This document shows positions 35,119 to 43,763 of a stretch of DNA of 64,000 nt, piece after piece. The notes beneath the pieces were generated by a model, which was given only the letters and a program-made list of their open reading frames with translations, did no database searches and had not been told where the DNA came from. The stretch is taken from the NCBI GenBank assembly GCA_965276965.1, contig OZ255713.1, positions 4,960,001 through 5,024,000 of the forward strand, read 5' to 3'. Position 1 is the stretch's first letter. Each line of letters begins with the position of its first letter. The stretch is from Bog-105 sp965276965. Lineage in GTDB: Bacteria; Acidobacteriota; Terriglobia; Bryobacterales; Bryobacteraceae. The position numbers and the translations under genes were made by a program.

Positions 35119-36297
35119 ATGCAGCTTGCAAGAAGAATGCACCAGATCGAAGTGGAGTCGGCCTTCGATGTGTTAGTAAAAGCAAAAGCTCTGGAAGCAA
35201 ATGGGCGGGACATTATCCATTTGGAGATAGGGGAACCGGATTTCGCAACTCCGCCGGCAGTGATTGAAGCTGCCAAGTCCGCGCTCGACCAGGGATGGAC
35301 ACACTACGGCCCGACCCAGGGTCTTCCGGAGCTGCGCGAAGTGATCGCGTCGTACATTTCGAAAACCCGCAGGATATCGGTCGGTCCACAGCATGTGTGC
35401 GTTGTTCCGGGAGGGAAACCGATTATGTTCTTCACCATGCTGGCGCTGCTTGAAGCTGGTGACGAGGTGATCTTTCCCGATCCTGGCTTTCCAATCTATC
35501 GCTCCATGATTCGATTCCTCGATGCCAGGCCCGTGCCGTTGCCGCTGGTGGAAAGCCGCGGCTTCTCGATCAATCTCGATTATCTGAAGAGCCGCCTTAC
35601 GGATAAGACGAAGATGCTGATTCTGAATTCGCCACAGAATCCGACCGGAGGCCTTATTCCGGAAAGCGAGATTCGCGAAATTGCGGAGCTCGTCAGGGAT
35701 CGCGATCTGATGATACTTTCGGATGAAATCTACTCCCGTATTTACTACACCGAGGAGCCGCCGTTCTCGATTGCGAGCCTGCCGGGGATGCTCGACAAAA
35801 CGATTATCCTGGATGGTTTTTCGAAAACGTACGCGATGACCGGTTGGCGGCTCGGTTATGGCGTGATGCCCGGTTGGCTGGTTGAGGCTGTGAACAAGTT
35901 AATGGTCAATTCGAACTCCTGCAGCGCCAGCTTCACGCAACGTGCGGGACTCACCGCTTTGACCGGCTCGCAGACGGAGGTGGAACAGATGGTGAAGGAA
36001 TTTAGAACCCGGCGAGATGCGTTTTGCGTTGCCTTGAACGAGATCCCGGGTTTCCGCTGTGCGCTTCCTGGAGGCGCTTTTTACGCCTTTCCCAACATCC
36101 ACGGAACCGGAATTCCTTCAAAAGAGCTTGCTGATCTCATTCTGGAGGAGGCCGGGGTCTCCTGCCTGAATGGGGCTGCTTTTGGTGACCAGGGCGAAGG
36201 ATATATCCGCTTCAGTTATGCGAACTCTCTCCAAAATCTAATGGAGGGCGCCCGCCGTATCAAAGCTCTATCCAGCCGATGGACCACGCAAGCCTAA
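35119..36297 (+). CDS. PLP-dependent class I/II aminotransferase
   Basis: The 392-residue protein has the fold-type I aminotransferase features: 'IGEPDFATPPAVIEAA', 'HYGPTQGLPELREVIA', 'LNSPQNPTGGLI' with Asn174, 'ILSDEIYSRIYY' and the PLP lysine Lys236 in 'LDGFSKTYAMTGWRLGYGVMP'. The C-terminal arginine region 'GEGYIRFSYANSLQNLMEGARRI' binds the substrate carboxylate. The overall pattern is closest to aspartate/alanine-type aminotransferases of subgroup I-gamma. The exact amino-acid pair cannot be told. It stands alone between a TonB-C gene and the propeller gene. Confidence 0.93.
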   Translation: MQLARRMHQIEVESAFDVLVKAKALEANGRDIIHLEIGEPDFATPPAVIEAAKSALDQGWTHYGPTQGLPELREVIASYISKTRRISVGPQHVCVVPGGKPIMFFTMLALLEAGDEVIFPDPGFPIYRSMIRFLDARPVPLPLVESRGFSINLDYLKSRLTDKTKMLILNSPQNPTGGLIPESEIREIAELVRDRDLMILSDEIYSRIYYTEEPPFSIASLPGMLDKTIILDGFSKTYAMTGWRLGYGVMPGWLVEAVNKLMVNSNSCSASFTQRAGLTALTGSQTEVEQMVKEFRTRRDAFCVALNEIPGFRCALPGGAFYAFPNIHGTGIPSKELADLILEEAGVSCLNGAAFGDQGEGYIRFSYANSLQNLMEGARRIKALSSRWTTQA

Positions 36298-36307
36298 AGC
36301 TTGCCGC

Positions 36308-38530
36308 TTACTGTAGCCCGATCTGTTTCACGGCTACGTTGTCGTTTTCATCAAAAACCCGCACCGCCAAGGTGTGCGCGGGGTCCGCTTCAAGGCGATA
36401 ATTCAATTCCTGAGAATCGGTGACTTTGCCGACTGGCTGGAGTAATACCCACTCTCCGCCGTCTACCGAATACTCCGCCTTATCAATCCAGCTCAGCGCA
36501 TCTTTTGCCGTAAAACTCACTGTACGGCGATTCCCGTTGTTGCTGACCTTAAGGTTCTCGACAGCAGGAGGAGTGTTGTCGACCGTGAAGGCATCGCTCT
36601 CCAGCGAGGAATTTAGCGCTTCGTCCGGCGTGTTGCTCGGAGCATCGGATGCCGTTACGCGAACGATGTAACGACCATCGGGAAACGCGGAACTGTCGAA
36701 CGCATAATACTGGTCCTGCAGCTTGTCCTTTAAAACCTGCCAGGCAGATCCGTTCTTCTCTCGAACTTCAACTTTGAAAAGCAGTGTATCGCCATTCGCA
36801 TCGTTGGCACTCCACCGAATGGTGACGAACCCTTTGTTGTACTGCAAAGTCGCTGCACCAGCGGTTTCTATGGAAGAAGGAAGAGAGGGCGCCCGTTTCT
36901 GTCCGACAGCCGGAACACTGATCGAAGCCGGAGATCCGGACGTCAGTATTGTTCTTTCTAAGGCCGGATTGGTCGGCGCTTCTCGGTAATTGAAGGGAGC
37001 AATATCGATCTGGCGCATTCTCGGCGCGATGTTCTTTGGCAGGAACGGAATATCTACAGCACTCAGGTCGGGACTATCGCCCTTTTCCCCGCGTTCAAGC
37101 GTCAACCGGTACTGCAGGAAACGAGCAGCGGGCGCTTGAATTTTTCCACCCAACTCAGATAAAGCAACGTTGGTCCACGGACTCCAATCATGCTGCGGAT
37201 CGTTCACATTGCCGCTTCGAGCCTGCAGGCCGATGGTCCCCCCGTGCAAGTTGGAAGTGACATGCGCCTTCCCCCAATGAGAAAATCCATTCGCATCCAG
37301 GACGTCGCTCTCCAAAGTACCCGTCTTCGCAAGGCCAGGGCCGATCGAATACAGATTACCGACATTTCCAGTGGCAGCGTAGACAGTTCCATTCGCGCTC
37401 TGAAGGAAAGCTGTTACCTGGGTTGGCGGTGCGTCCACCACCTGGGTTGATAGTTGATTCGAATCGATCCGATACACGATGCCCTTGTTGCCCGTTCCAA
37501 GCAGCGGGTGACCATTCGTGTCGAATGCAATCGCGTATACCAAATCAGAAGGCGAGTTCCAGATGGGTTCAGCGAAACCGTCTTTCTCGATGCGGTAAAA
37601 CTCAGTCCCTCCGCTGACTGAAGCGCTTAAAGATCCGATGGCAGGAGACGTAATGGGTGGCGTGGGGCCCGGCCGGGTCGTCCCGGTTGGCGAAACCGGA
37701 GCCGGACTGCTGGGTAGCACGGGCGCAGGCCCTCTCACCGATATGCTTGCTGGTTTATTTCCTACCGCCACAGCGTATATTATGTCGTCGCGCTCGGCTA
37801 CGGCGGTCACTTCGCGCTTGGAGGTTTGAAAAAGCACGAAGCTCTCGCCACGCGGAGTGATTCGTAAAACCAACCCTCTCGGCTCAGTGCCCACAATCAA
37901 ATTGCCGGAATGATCGATGATCATGCACCGCGCGTGGGCCTCATCGGTGCTGACGAACTCTGAGCCTTTGCCGTCCGCGCTGACCTTATAAATGACGCCA
38001 GTATCGCCGGTCGCGACGAACAAGTTGCCCGCATGGTCGAATACCATCGACCAGACATACTTGCATTTTGGGTCAAAAAAGAGCTGTGGTTTTCCGCTCG
38101 CATCGATCCGATAAATCTTGGCATCCGGTAATACTGCTGCGTACACCCGATCCTGCGAATCGATCGCCAGGGCATGAATTTCAAGCCCTGTTAGCTCGGC
38201 AAAGACTTTGGACTTCCCGTCTTTCGTTCGCTCAATTATTTTGGTAGTCGCGCCGGTGGGTGCGCCGCCTGCGTAGTAAAGCGTGCCTTTTGAGTTTTCG
38301 GCAATTGCCCAAAGATAGGGAATCGTGGTGCTGTCTAGCTCCTTGAAATCGGGCGATAAAGTGATATGCCCGTCACTGCGAATCGCCAAGTTCCTGGGCG
38401 TTCCCCGGCTAAAATCGCTTTGATCCGACTGCTCCCAGACATGGGTCTCAACAGCAAGACAAGAATAAGTGGGTGCGAGCATCATGAGCACAGCACCTAC
38501 GGTGCGGCATAAAGCCGGGAAAATTTGCAT
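36308..38530 (-). CDS. Exported beta-propeller protein with C-terminal Ig/FN3-like domains
   Basis: The 740-residue protein has a signal peptide (residues ~1-26, 'AVLMMLAPTYSCLAVE'). Residues ~40-430 hold repeated NHL/SMP30-like blades such as 'TGLEIHALAIDSQDRVYAAVLPDAKIYRID', 'YVWSMVFDHAGNLFVATGDTGVIYKVS', 'ARCMIIDHSGNLIVGTEPRGLVLRI' and 'LVYAIAFDTNGHPLLGTGNKGIVYRID'. A Pro/Thr-rich linker interrupts them near residues 280-310. The last ~250 residues are beta-sandwich-like ('TIRWSANDANGDTLLFKVEVRE', 'RYIVRVTASDAPSNTPDEAL'). It is secreted or periplasmic and probably binds or scaffolds other molecules. It begins 15 bp after the S55-like protease gene on the same strand, so they form an operon and may work as a pair. 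Confidence 0.8.
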   Translation of the reverse strand: MQIFPALCRTVGAVLMMLAPTYSCLAVETHVWEQSDQSDFSRGTPRNLAIRSDGHITLSPDFKELDSTTIPYLWAIAENSKGTLYYAGGAPTGATTKIIERTKDGKSKVFAELTGLEIHALAIDSQDRVYAAVLPDAKIYRIDASGKPQLFFDPKCKYVWSMVFDHAGNLFVATGDTGVIYKVSADGKGSEFVSTDEAHARCMIIDHSGNLIVGTEPRGLVLRITPRGESFVLFQTSKREVTAVAERDDIIYAVAVGNKPASISVRGPAPVLPSSPAPVSPTGTTRPGPTPPITSPAIGSLSASVSGGTEFYRIEKDGFAEPIWNSPSDLVYAIAFDTNGHPLLGTGNKGIVYRIDSNQLSTQVVDAPPTQVTAFLQSANGTVYAATGNVGNLYSIGPGLAKTGTLESDVLDANGFSHWGKAHVTSNLHGGTIGLQARSGNVNDPQHDWSPWTNVALSELGGKIQAPAARFLQYRLTLERGEKGDSPDLSAVDIPFLPKNIAPRMRQIDIAPFNYREAPTNPALERTILTSGSPASISVPAVGQKRAPSLPSSIETAGAATLQYNKGFVTIRWSANDANGDTLLFKVEVREKNGSAWQVLKDKLQDQYYAFDSSAFPDGRYIVRVTASDAPSNTPDEALNSSLESDAFTVDNTPPAVENLKVSNNGNRRTVSFTAKDALSWIDKAEYSVDGGEWVLLQPVGKVTDSQELNYRLEADPAHTLAVRVFDENDNVAVKQIGLQ

Positions 38531-38545
38531 GAATAAGTTCGATCT

Positions 38546-40417
38546 CTAATTTACGAATATCTTGAGCGAGTAGCTGCCGGTGATGACCACATCGAAGGGA
38601 ACCGCTGCTTGTTCGTGCGCGCTCTCGGGGGAGCTGACGAATTGATGATTGGTCGCGCGGCCGCTTTGCATCACGTTCAACACCGATGCCGGCAGGCTGG
38701 GAAGTACTTTTTCATCGGAGTAGACGGTCGGCTGTGATTCGATAAGCGAGACATACAAGCTGCTGTTGCTGCGCTCCTCGTTCAGCATGGCGACGGTCTG
38801 GGGAATATCTTCAATGCGGTTAAGAGAACTAGCAATATTCTGAAAGCGGCTTAGTGTGTCGGCGTCGCTGAACAAGATTTGATGCTCCCCTCGCGCGATG
38901 CCGGCCGGAATCTTGACGTTGACCGTCTTCTCGATACGCTCGCCCCGGTAAGGCCGCAGATAGACTTTCACAGGAACCTCGGTTCCTGGCGTCACCTTGT
39001 TATCGGCGATCCACGCCGATTCAATCTGCGCAATTCTGCGATTCGGCAGCAGATCGACATCCACATTGACGGCGTCTAGAGTCGGAGGCTTGTCGGAGTT
39101 GATAAACAACCGATTGAACTTATCGCCCCACCAGCCGGCCAGGAGCATAGGCGTTGGAATGGGCGTTTCAGCCGGCGCCTGCATGGTGGTCAATTTGATC
39201 CTGCTCTGCCCTTTCAGCTGCAGTTCGCCGCGCAGACGGTAGGTCGCTTCCTCAGAAAAATCATTGAGGTTCGATAGCGAATTGAATAGGGTCGCCATCA
39301 TGAGGTAAGGAGTCCACTTTTGGTCTACGAAAACATTGAAGTGGAAGTCGCGCGCTTTCCGAATGGCATTATCTTCACCAAAAGACCGAACCCGCATCGT
39401 TACCGGAATCATCTGTGCCGTTTGGCCCAGTTCTCCTTCAATTGCGCTATGCCTGTCCTGATAGAGCGCTCCGACCACTGCGGAGGCGTTTCCCATCTTC
39501 GTTGGTTGATAAGAGGAGGCGAGCGTTGTAATGATGTCTTCCTTCGCCATTGGCATGTTGACCGGACCGAGATTGAACATCGGATGGCCAAATGCCAGGA
39601 CGTGTTTGCCGTCGTTATAGGTGACCGTGCCGGCGCCCGTCATGGCCATGTCGCCCGATACCAGTACGGCGGCAATACTCTCTCCAGGCTTTAGTGAGGT
39701 GGCCCAGTCTTTGGCCGGTTTCGGACTATCCAGACTCCCACCCGCTCCGCCCTGCATCACGGATAACCCGAGCTGGTTAAAGATGGGTGCGAAAGCTTTG
39801 ACGGACTCATCGGAAAAACCCGACATTGTAATGGGCGTAGCGATCGGCGTCATGGTCGGCGCCTCACTCACGGCAGAACTTCCGTCCGCAGCCATCACTC
39901 GCGCCAGCATGCCGGCCGGCAAGGGAAGCGATGCATCCGCTACTTTGATCTTGTCCGGCGTTCGACTGTCAGCCGGACGAGACTTGTCGTACTCCTTCAC
40001 TTCCAGCATCAGCCCGATCGGTGTAATTCCGCAGATCGCATCGGGCGAAAAAACGCTTAATCGCAGCGAAACGGCCCCGACCAGCTTTCCATCGATGTAA
40101 ACCGGGCTACCGCTCATTCCTCCCGCGACATTTGTGCGCTGGGCCTTACCGGACATTTTCCCGATGATGATGTCCTGCTTCGGTCCCCAACCGTTTTTCC
40201 AAAGGCCAATGATTTCGATCGGCACTGGCTCCGGCTGGCTCCCCTGAAATACGGTCCAGGCTATTGCTTTCATCCCGGGCTTTAGATCGCTTTCCGGAAA
40301 AACTTCGACAGGACCCGACCGCGGAGGCGATGTCATATTGGGGGAGGTTGTTTCCGGCACGGCCGAAAACAAGTGGAAAGACAGAAAGACGGAGCACAAT
40401 ACCGCTCGCTGAAACAT
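38546..40417 (-). CDS. Exported SpoIVB-like (S55) serine protease with permuted motif order
   Basis: The 623-residue protein has a signal peptide (residues ~1-20). Residues ~45-140 read 'LKPGMKAIAWTVFQGSQPEPVPIEIIGLW' and 'VAGGMSGSPVYIDGKLVGAV', the S55 serine motif with Ser102 as likely nucleophile, then 'AICGITPIGLMLE'. The histidine motif, 'GAGTVTYNDGKHVLAFGHPMFNLGPV' with His278, comes later. In Bacillus SpoIVB the histidine (236) precedes the serine (378), so the order is reversed here. The second half (residues ~350-620) is beta-rich and unassigned. It probably cleaves a periplasmic substrate that I cannot name. The downstream propeller protein is in the same operon. Confidence 0.82.
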   Translation of the reverse strand: MFQRAVLCSVFLSFHLFSAVPETTSPNMTSPPRSGPVEVFPESDLKPGMKAIAWTVFQGSQPEPVPIEIIGLWKNGWGPKQDIIIGKMSGKAQRTNVAGGMSGSPVYIDGKLVGAVSLRLSVFSPDAICGITPIGLMLEVKEYDKSRPADSRTPDKIKVADASLPLPAGMLARVMAADGSSAVSEAPTMTPIATPITMSGFSDESVKAFAPIFNQLGLSVMQGGAGGSLDSPKPAKDWATSLKPGESIAAVLVSGDMAMTGAGTVTYNDGKHVLAFGHPMFNLGPVNMPMAKEDIITTLASSYQPTKMGNASAVVGALYQDRHSAIEGELGQTAQMIPVTMRVRSFGEDNAIRKARDFHFNVFVDQKWTPYLMMATLFNSLSNLNDFSEEATYRLRGELQLKGQSRIKLTTMQAPAETPIPTPMLLAGWWGDKFNRLFINSDKPPTLDAVNVDVDLLPNRRIAQIESAWIADNKVTPGTEVPVKVYLRPYRGERIEKTVNVKIPAGIARGEHQILFSDADTLSRFQNIASSLNRIEDIPQTVAMLNEERSNSSLYVSLIESQPTVYSDEKVLPSLPASVLNVMQSGRATNHQFVSSPESAHEQAAVPFDVVITGSYSLKIFVN

Positions 40418-40611
40418 GCAGAGTACCTTCTTCGCTGAAAGAAACGCGATCTCAGCACGGCTGGGAACTGTGATCCGTCACTAGAATCTCATTATCCCGC
40501 AACACCGTTGAACATTCGATCGGACGGTATCTAAGACGGGCCGGATCAGCAGTGAGGCCACGGCAAACCGGATCCTGATTCTGAAGCTTTCCTAGTGTTA
40601 ATCTCCATTTA

Positions 40612-40650
40612 TATCGTTACCTTTAACGTCATCAGGGTATCGTTACTTTA
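40612..40650 (+). promoter_or_regulatory. Direct repeat upstream of cytochrome c
   Basis: TATCGTTAC occurs at 40612-40620 and again at 40638-40646, each followed by a T-rich CTTTA or TTTA. The 26-bp spacing and location ~70-100 bp before the cytochrome c start suggest regulator half-sites, but no known motif is recognised. The rest of the 40418-40715 gap shows nothing else. Confidence 0.3.
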
Positions 40651-40715
40651 GGTCTGGATTGTAGACTGGAACGGAAGCTTCAAACATCCTACAAGAAGCA
40701 GGAGATATAAACCTT

Positions 40716-41060
40716 ATGACTCGCGGCACTTTCAATTTTGGTGGCACTTTAACACTTTGTGCATCGCTCATTTTTTCGGCGGGAGCGGCGTTCGGTCAGG
40801 ATAAAGCGGGCGATGCGGCCAAAGGGAAACAAGCCTTTGAGCAATGCGCAATCTGCCACAACGTTGATTCCGCCGAGAAAAAGATGGGTCCATCCTTGCA
40901 GGGGATCTACAAGAGAAAGACTCTTCAGAGCGGAAAGCCGGTCAACGATGCCAACGTGCTCGCCCAAATTAACAACGGCGGCAACGGTATGCCGGCTTAC
41001 GGAGACATGCTTTCGGCCGAAGACAAGGCCAATCTAATCGCTTACTTGCATACTTTGTAG
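40716..41060 (+). CDS. Periplasmic class I cytochrome c
   Basis: A 114-residue protein with a signal peptide ('LTLCASLIFSAGAAFGQ') and one heme-binding motif Cys44-x-x-Cys47-His48 ('FEQCAICHN'). The axial methionine is probably Met92 in 'NGGNGMPAYGDML', and 'MGPSLQGIYKRK' and 'LSAEDKANLIAYLHTL' are the other class I landmarks. It carries single electrons in the periplasm. The redox partner is unknown. Preceded by AGAAGCAGGAG-type ribosome site and a long leader. Confidence 0.94.
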   Translation: MTRGTFNFGGTLTLCASLIFSAGAAFGQDKAGDAAKGKQAFEQCAICHNVDSAEKKMGPSLQGIYKRKTLQSGKPVNDANVLAQINNGGNGMPAYGDMLSAEDKANLIAYLHTL

Positions 41061-41161
41061 GCTGTAAATGGGCGGCTGTCTGCGTCTTCAGGCGTCTTCG
41101 GGGACTGTGCCGTCTGGTACCTTAAGTTATAGAATCGAACAAAAGTAAGATTCTCACTCGC

Positions 41162-41239
41162 GTCCTCATCGTCTAGCCCGGCCTAGGACACCGCCCTTTC
41201 ACGGCGATAACAGGGGTTCGAATCCCCTTGGGGACGCCA
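41162..41239 (+). tRNA. tRNA-Glu (UUC)
   Basis: Acceptor arm GTCCTCA pairs with TGGGGAC, a T-arm AGGGG-TTCGAAT-CCCCT is present, and the anticodon loop is CTTTCAC with anticodon TTC. The 3' CCA is encoded (41237-41239). The last anticodon-stem pair is a C-A mismatch. Confidence 0.95.
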
Positions 41240-41281
41240 ACTTTTCAATCAAGCACTTCCTCTCTGCTATGAGAAAACGAG

Positions 41282-42031
41282 TTACTCGAAAAGGCGCCTC
41301 AAATAGCGGTCCGGATCTTCCAGGATGCCTCTGGTGATTTGGTAGTGGGTTGTTTCTTCGAGGGTAGTCGGGCGTAGCGGTCCGTCTTCGAAGCTAATTA
41401 TCTCTGCGCCGGGGAATGTCATCAGAATCGGAGAATGAGTCGCGATGATGAACTGCGACTGTCCTGTCTTATTTAGGTCGTGAATCAGCGCCAGAGGAGC
41501 TAACTGCCGCTGCGGAGACAACGCCGACTCTGGTTCATCCAAAAGAAACAGCCCTTCCCGAATTCTGTTCTGTACGATTGCCAGAAAAGCTTCGCCATGC
41601 GATCGCTCATGTAAAGAACGGCCTCCGTACGAAGCGTACGGATCTTCCCAGAAATCCGGATCGCGGCTCCTCGCATCGAGCAGCGATGCGAACTGCCCTT
41701 GAAACTCAGCTCGCAGAAAATAGCCGTCCCGTGGCCGTCGTCGGAATGCCGGTCGCAGGGCAGAGGCAAGCGCGCTCTCTTGCTCCGGTCCGTGCTTCTC
41801 AGCCAGTTCGCTGCGGCTCCCGCCCGAAACAGGAAACCCGCAAAGCGCGGCGATTGCCTCAATTAGAGTCGACTTTCCTGTTCCGTTCTCGCCCACGAAA
41901 AATGTGACGGGTTTTCGAATCGTGAGGCTTAGACCTTTAACAAACGCGAGATTAAAAGGATAGGCCAACTGCTCCGGAAGGCGTTCTGCAATCGTTTTCA
42001 CTGCCAGCAGATAAGGAACACCAGCACTCAT
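41282..42031 (-). CDS. AAA-family ATPase (SMC/RecF-like single domain)
   Basis: From ATG 42031 the protein has 249 residues; an upstream start at 42166 adds 45 residues that do not fit the family. Walker A is 'FVGENGTGKSTLIEAIAAL', Walker B is 'GLFLLDEPESALSPQRQL', and a D-loop/His switch 'QFIIATHSPILMTFP' follows. Between them a 'YGGRSLHERSHGEAFLAIVQNRI' segment holds the ABC-type signature (SHGE). No coiled-coil hinge is present, so this is a small stand-alone ATPase of the AAA_21/AAA_15 type. Such proteins occur in defence systems but also alone. No nuclease or toxin gene is next to it, so no defence role is claimed. It is divergent from the DUF421 gene. Confidence 0.88.
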   Translation of the reverse strand: MSAGVPYLLAVKTIAERLPEQLAYPFNLAFVKGLSLTIRKPVTFFVGENGTGKSTLIEAIAALCGFPVSGGSRSELAEKHGPEQESALASALRPAFRRRPRDGYFLRAEFQGQFASLLDARSRDPDFWEDPYASYGGRSLHERSHGEAFLAIVQNRIREGLFLLDEPESALSPQRQLAPLALIHDLNKTGQSQFIIATHSPILMTFPGAEIISFEDGPLRPTTLEETTHYQITRGILEDPDRYLRRLFE

Positions 42032-42144
42032 TGCCACTAGGATACCGGCATTACAGTAGTTCTCCGGTCTTGCTTTGCCTTGCGCATAATACGGGAAATC
42101 AAATGGAACTAAGCGCAATCTAAAAGCCGGAGAGCCAATTAACG

Positions 42145-42594
42145 ATGGCGGCGGTGATTCGCGCATTCCTTGGATATTATCTTTTAGTGTTCCTCATGAG
42201 AATCGTCGGGCGGCGGCCCGGGAAGCAGCTTACCCCGATGGAGTTTGTTCTTATCTTCTTTAGTGGAGGCCTTACGCTGACTGCAATGGTTAGTGACGAG
42301 CGTTCCCTTACGAACGCGCTTTGTCAAATCGTTACCATCGCCTGTGCTCATTACATTCTCGCCTGGGCGAAACAAAGGTCGCCCACTATTGGCCTCTTCA
42401 TTGACGGCACCCCCTTGCTGCTCCTTGGCCAAGGACGCATCCAAACTGAAACATTGCAAAAGATGCGACTTCACAGCAATGACATCATGGCGGCCGGTCG
42501 CGACCAGGGGCTGAAGACACTGGATCAGATTCAATACGCCTTTTTGGAACGTAACGGCGAAATCAGCATTATAAAAGCTGAGGGTAGCAAGTAA
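42145..42594 (+). CDS. DUF421/YetF-family membrane protein (first of two)
   Basis: The 149-residue protein has about three membrane helices (residues ~3-80; 'FLGYYLLVFLMRIVGRRPGKQLTPMEFVLIFFSGGLTLTAM') followed by a soluble YetF C-terminal domain. That domain includes 'GLFIDGTPLLLLGQGRIQTETLQKMRLHSNDIMAAGRDQGLKTLDQIQYAFLERNGEISII', the conserved core with 'LERNGEISI'. Shorter than Bacillus YetF (~230 residues). Function of DUF421 is unknown. A second copy follows at 43197 with a membrane-anchored protein between. All three are on one strand and closely spaced. Confidence 0.87.
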   Translation: MAAVIRAFLGYYLLVFLMRIVGRRPGKQLTPMEFVLIFFSGGLTLTAMVSDERSLTNALCQIVTIACAHYILAWAKQRSPTIGLFIDGTPLLLLGQGRIQTETLQKMRLHSNDIMAAGRDQGLKTLDQIQYAFLERNGEISIIKAEGSK

Positions 42595-42638
42595 AGTGGC
42601 TCGTCGAAGCTTGGCTCAATCCCATCAGCAAACCTACT

Positions 42639-43178
42639 ATGATTAAGCCTCCACCCACTCAACCCGTCAAAGACTCCGTTCCAAAGATCAATGATGAGGT
42701 CGCCGTCGGGGAAGACCTCAAATTTCAACGACGGTGGTGGAAATTCGAGAACGCAATCTGGATAATCTTCGTGATTATCGTGATTCTCGACCTGTGTGGC
42801 GCTTTTGGCCGTGGGCCTTTAGCGAAGGCAAACCTTCGCACGCATGACGGTTCTCTAGATATCACTTACGAACGGATTGAGCGCTTCAGCACGCCGTCTA
42901 TACTCACTGTGAACTTCGGCCAAAATGCCATCCATAATGGCAAAGTACAGCTTTGGGTAAGCAATAGCCTCGTGAAGGGTCTTGGCAACCTGCGTATTGT
43001 GCCTCAGCCCGCTGATTCGGTCATCGGTCAAGACGGCATTCTCTATACCTTCCCCGTCACTCGCACTCCTGCTTCGATTGAATTTGCTCTTTCTCCAGCT
43101 TCACCTGGAATGGACGAATTACGTTTACTCGTGCCAGGCTTTCAGGAAGCAAAAATGAGAGTCATCATTATGCCTTAA
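42639..43178 (+). CDS. Membrane-anchored hypothetical protein between two DUF421 genes
   Basis: The 179-residue protein has a polar N-terminus, one membrane helix ('FENAIWIIFVIIVILDLCGAFG', residues ~36-57) and a periplasmic beta-rich domain. The domain reads 'LDITYERIERFSTPSILTVNFGQNAIHNGKVQLWVSNSLVKGLGNLRIVPQPADSV' and ends 'GMDELRLLVPGFQEAKMRVII'. I do not recognise the family from the sequence alone. The neighbours on both sides are DUF421 proteins, so it is probably part of the same envelope complex. Such trios recur in other bacteria as far as I recall; that is not checked here. Confidence 0.72.
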   Translation: MIKPPPTQPVKDSVPKINDEVAVGEDLKFQRRWWKFENAIWIIFVIIVILDLCGAFGRGPLAKANLRTHDGSLDITYERIERFSTPSILTVNFGQNAIHNGKVQLWVSNSLVKGLGNLRIVPQPADSVIGQDGILYTFPVTRTPASIEFALSPASPGMDELRLLVPGFQEAKMRVIIMP

Positions 43179-43196
43179 GGCGAATTCGCAACTTCT

Positions 43197-43673
43197 ATGT
43201 ACACTATCGTTCACGCCATTGTCGGCTATTTCTTTCTTCTTCTCACGGTTCGAGTCCTCAGCCGGCGTCCAGGCGCTCAGATGACTCCCTTCGAATTCGT
43301 TTTGGTCTTTTTAATTGGAGGAGTGATCATTTTGTCCACCGTCGGCGACGATCCCTCAGTCACAAACTGCTTTTGCGCGGTGCTCACCATCGGGATGATG
43401 CACAGACTTGTCTCCAGACTGAAACTGAAATTTCCACGCTTCGGTGCATTTGTGGATGGCGCGCCCCTGGTACTTCTCCGGGACGGCCAGTGGCAAACGG
43501 AGATCATGGGCAGAATGCGGTTCCAAGACACCGATATTATGGCGGCGGGACGCACGAAAGGCGTCAAGAGTCTTGATAAGGTCAAATACGCAATCTTAGA
43601 GCGGAACGGCGCCATCAGCATCATCAAGAATGAGGATCAATCGGGCTCAGAATCCGATGAAAAGGACTGCTGA
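43197..43673 (+). CDS. DUF421/YetF-family membrane protein (second of two)
   Basis: The 158-residue protein parallels the gene at 42145: three membrane helices ('HAIVGYFFLLLTVRVLSRRPGAQMTPFEFVLVFLIGGVIILSTV') and a YetF domain ending 'MRFQDTDIMAAGRTKGVKSLDKVKYAILERNGAISII'. The shared 'SRRPG.Q.TPFEFVL' and 'DIMAAGR..G.K.LD.' residues show the two are paralogues. They have clearly diverged, suggesting a fixed hetero-pair, not a recent duplication. It starts 18 bp after the middle gene. Confidence 0.87.
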   Translation: MYTIVHAIVGYFFLLLTVRVLSRRPGAQMTPFEFVLVFLIGGVIILSTVGDDPSVTNCFCAVLTIGMMHRLVSRLKLKFPRFGAFVDGAPLVLLRDGQWQTEIMGRMRFQDTDIMAAGRTKGVKSLDKVKYAILERNGAISIIKNEDQSGSESDEKDC

Positions 43674-43763
43674 TATGTCAATCAGGATTGTCGGCTGACT
43701 CTCATAAATCGCTAGCCTTTTTTGAGCACATACTTCGACAATCCGGTCGCTTATACTTCAGGC

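Noticed and set aside
41162..41239. tRNA-Glu as an integration site of a genomic island
   Set aside because: No integrase and no repeat of the tRNA 3' end are seen in the window.
41282..42031. AAA ATPase as part of a defence island
   Set aside because: No nuclease, toxin, helicase or other defence gene is adjacent; the neighbours are a tRNA and DUF421 genes.
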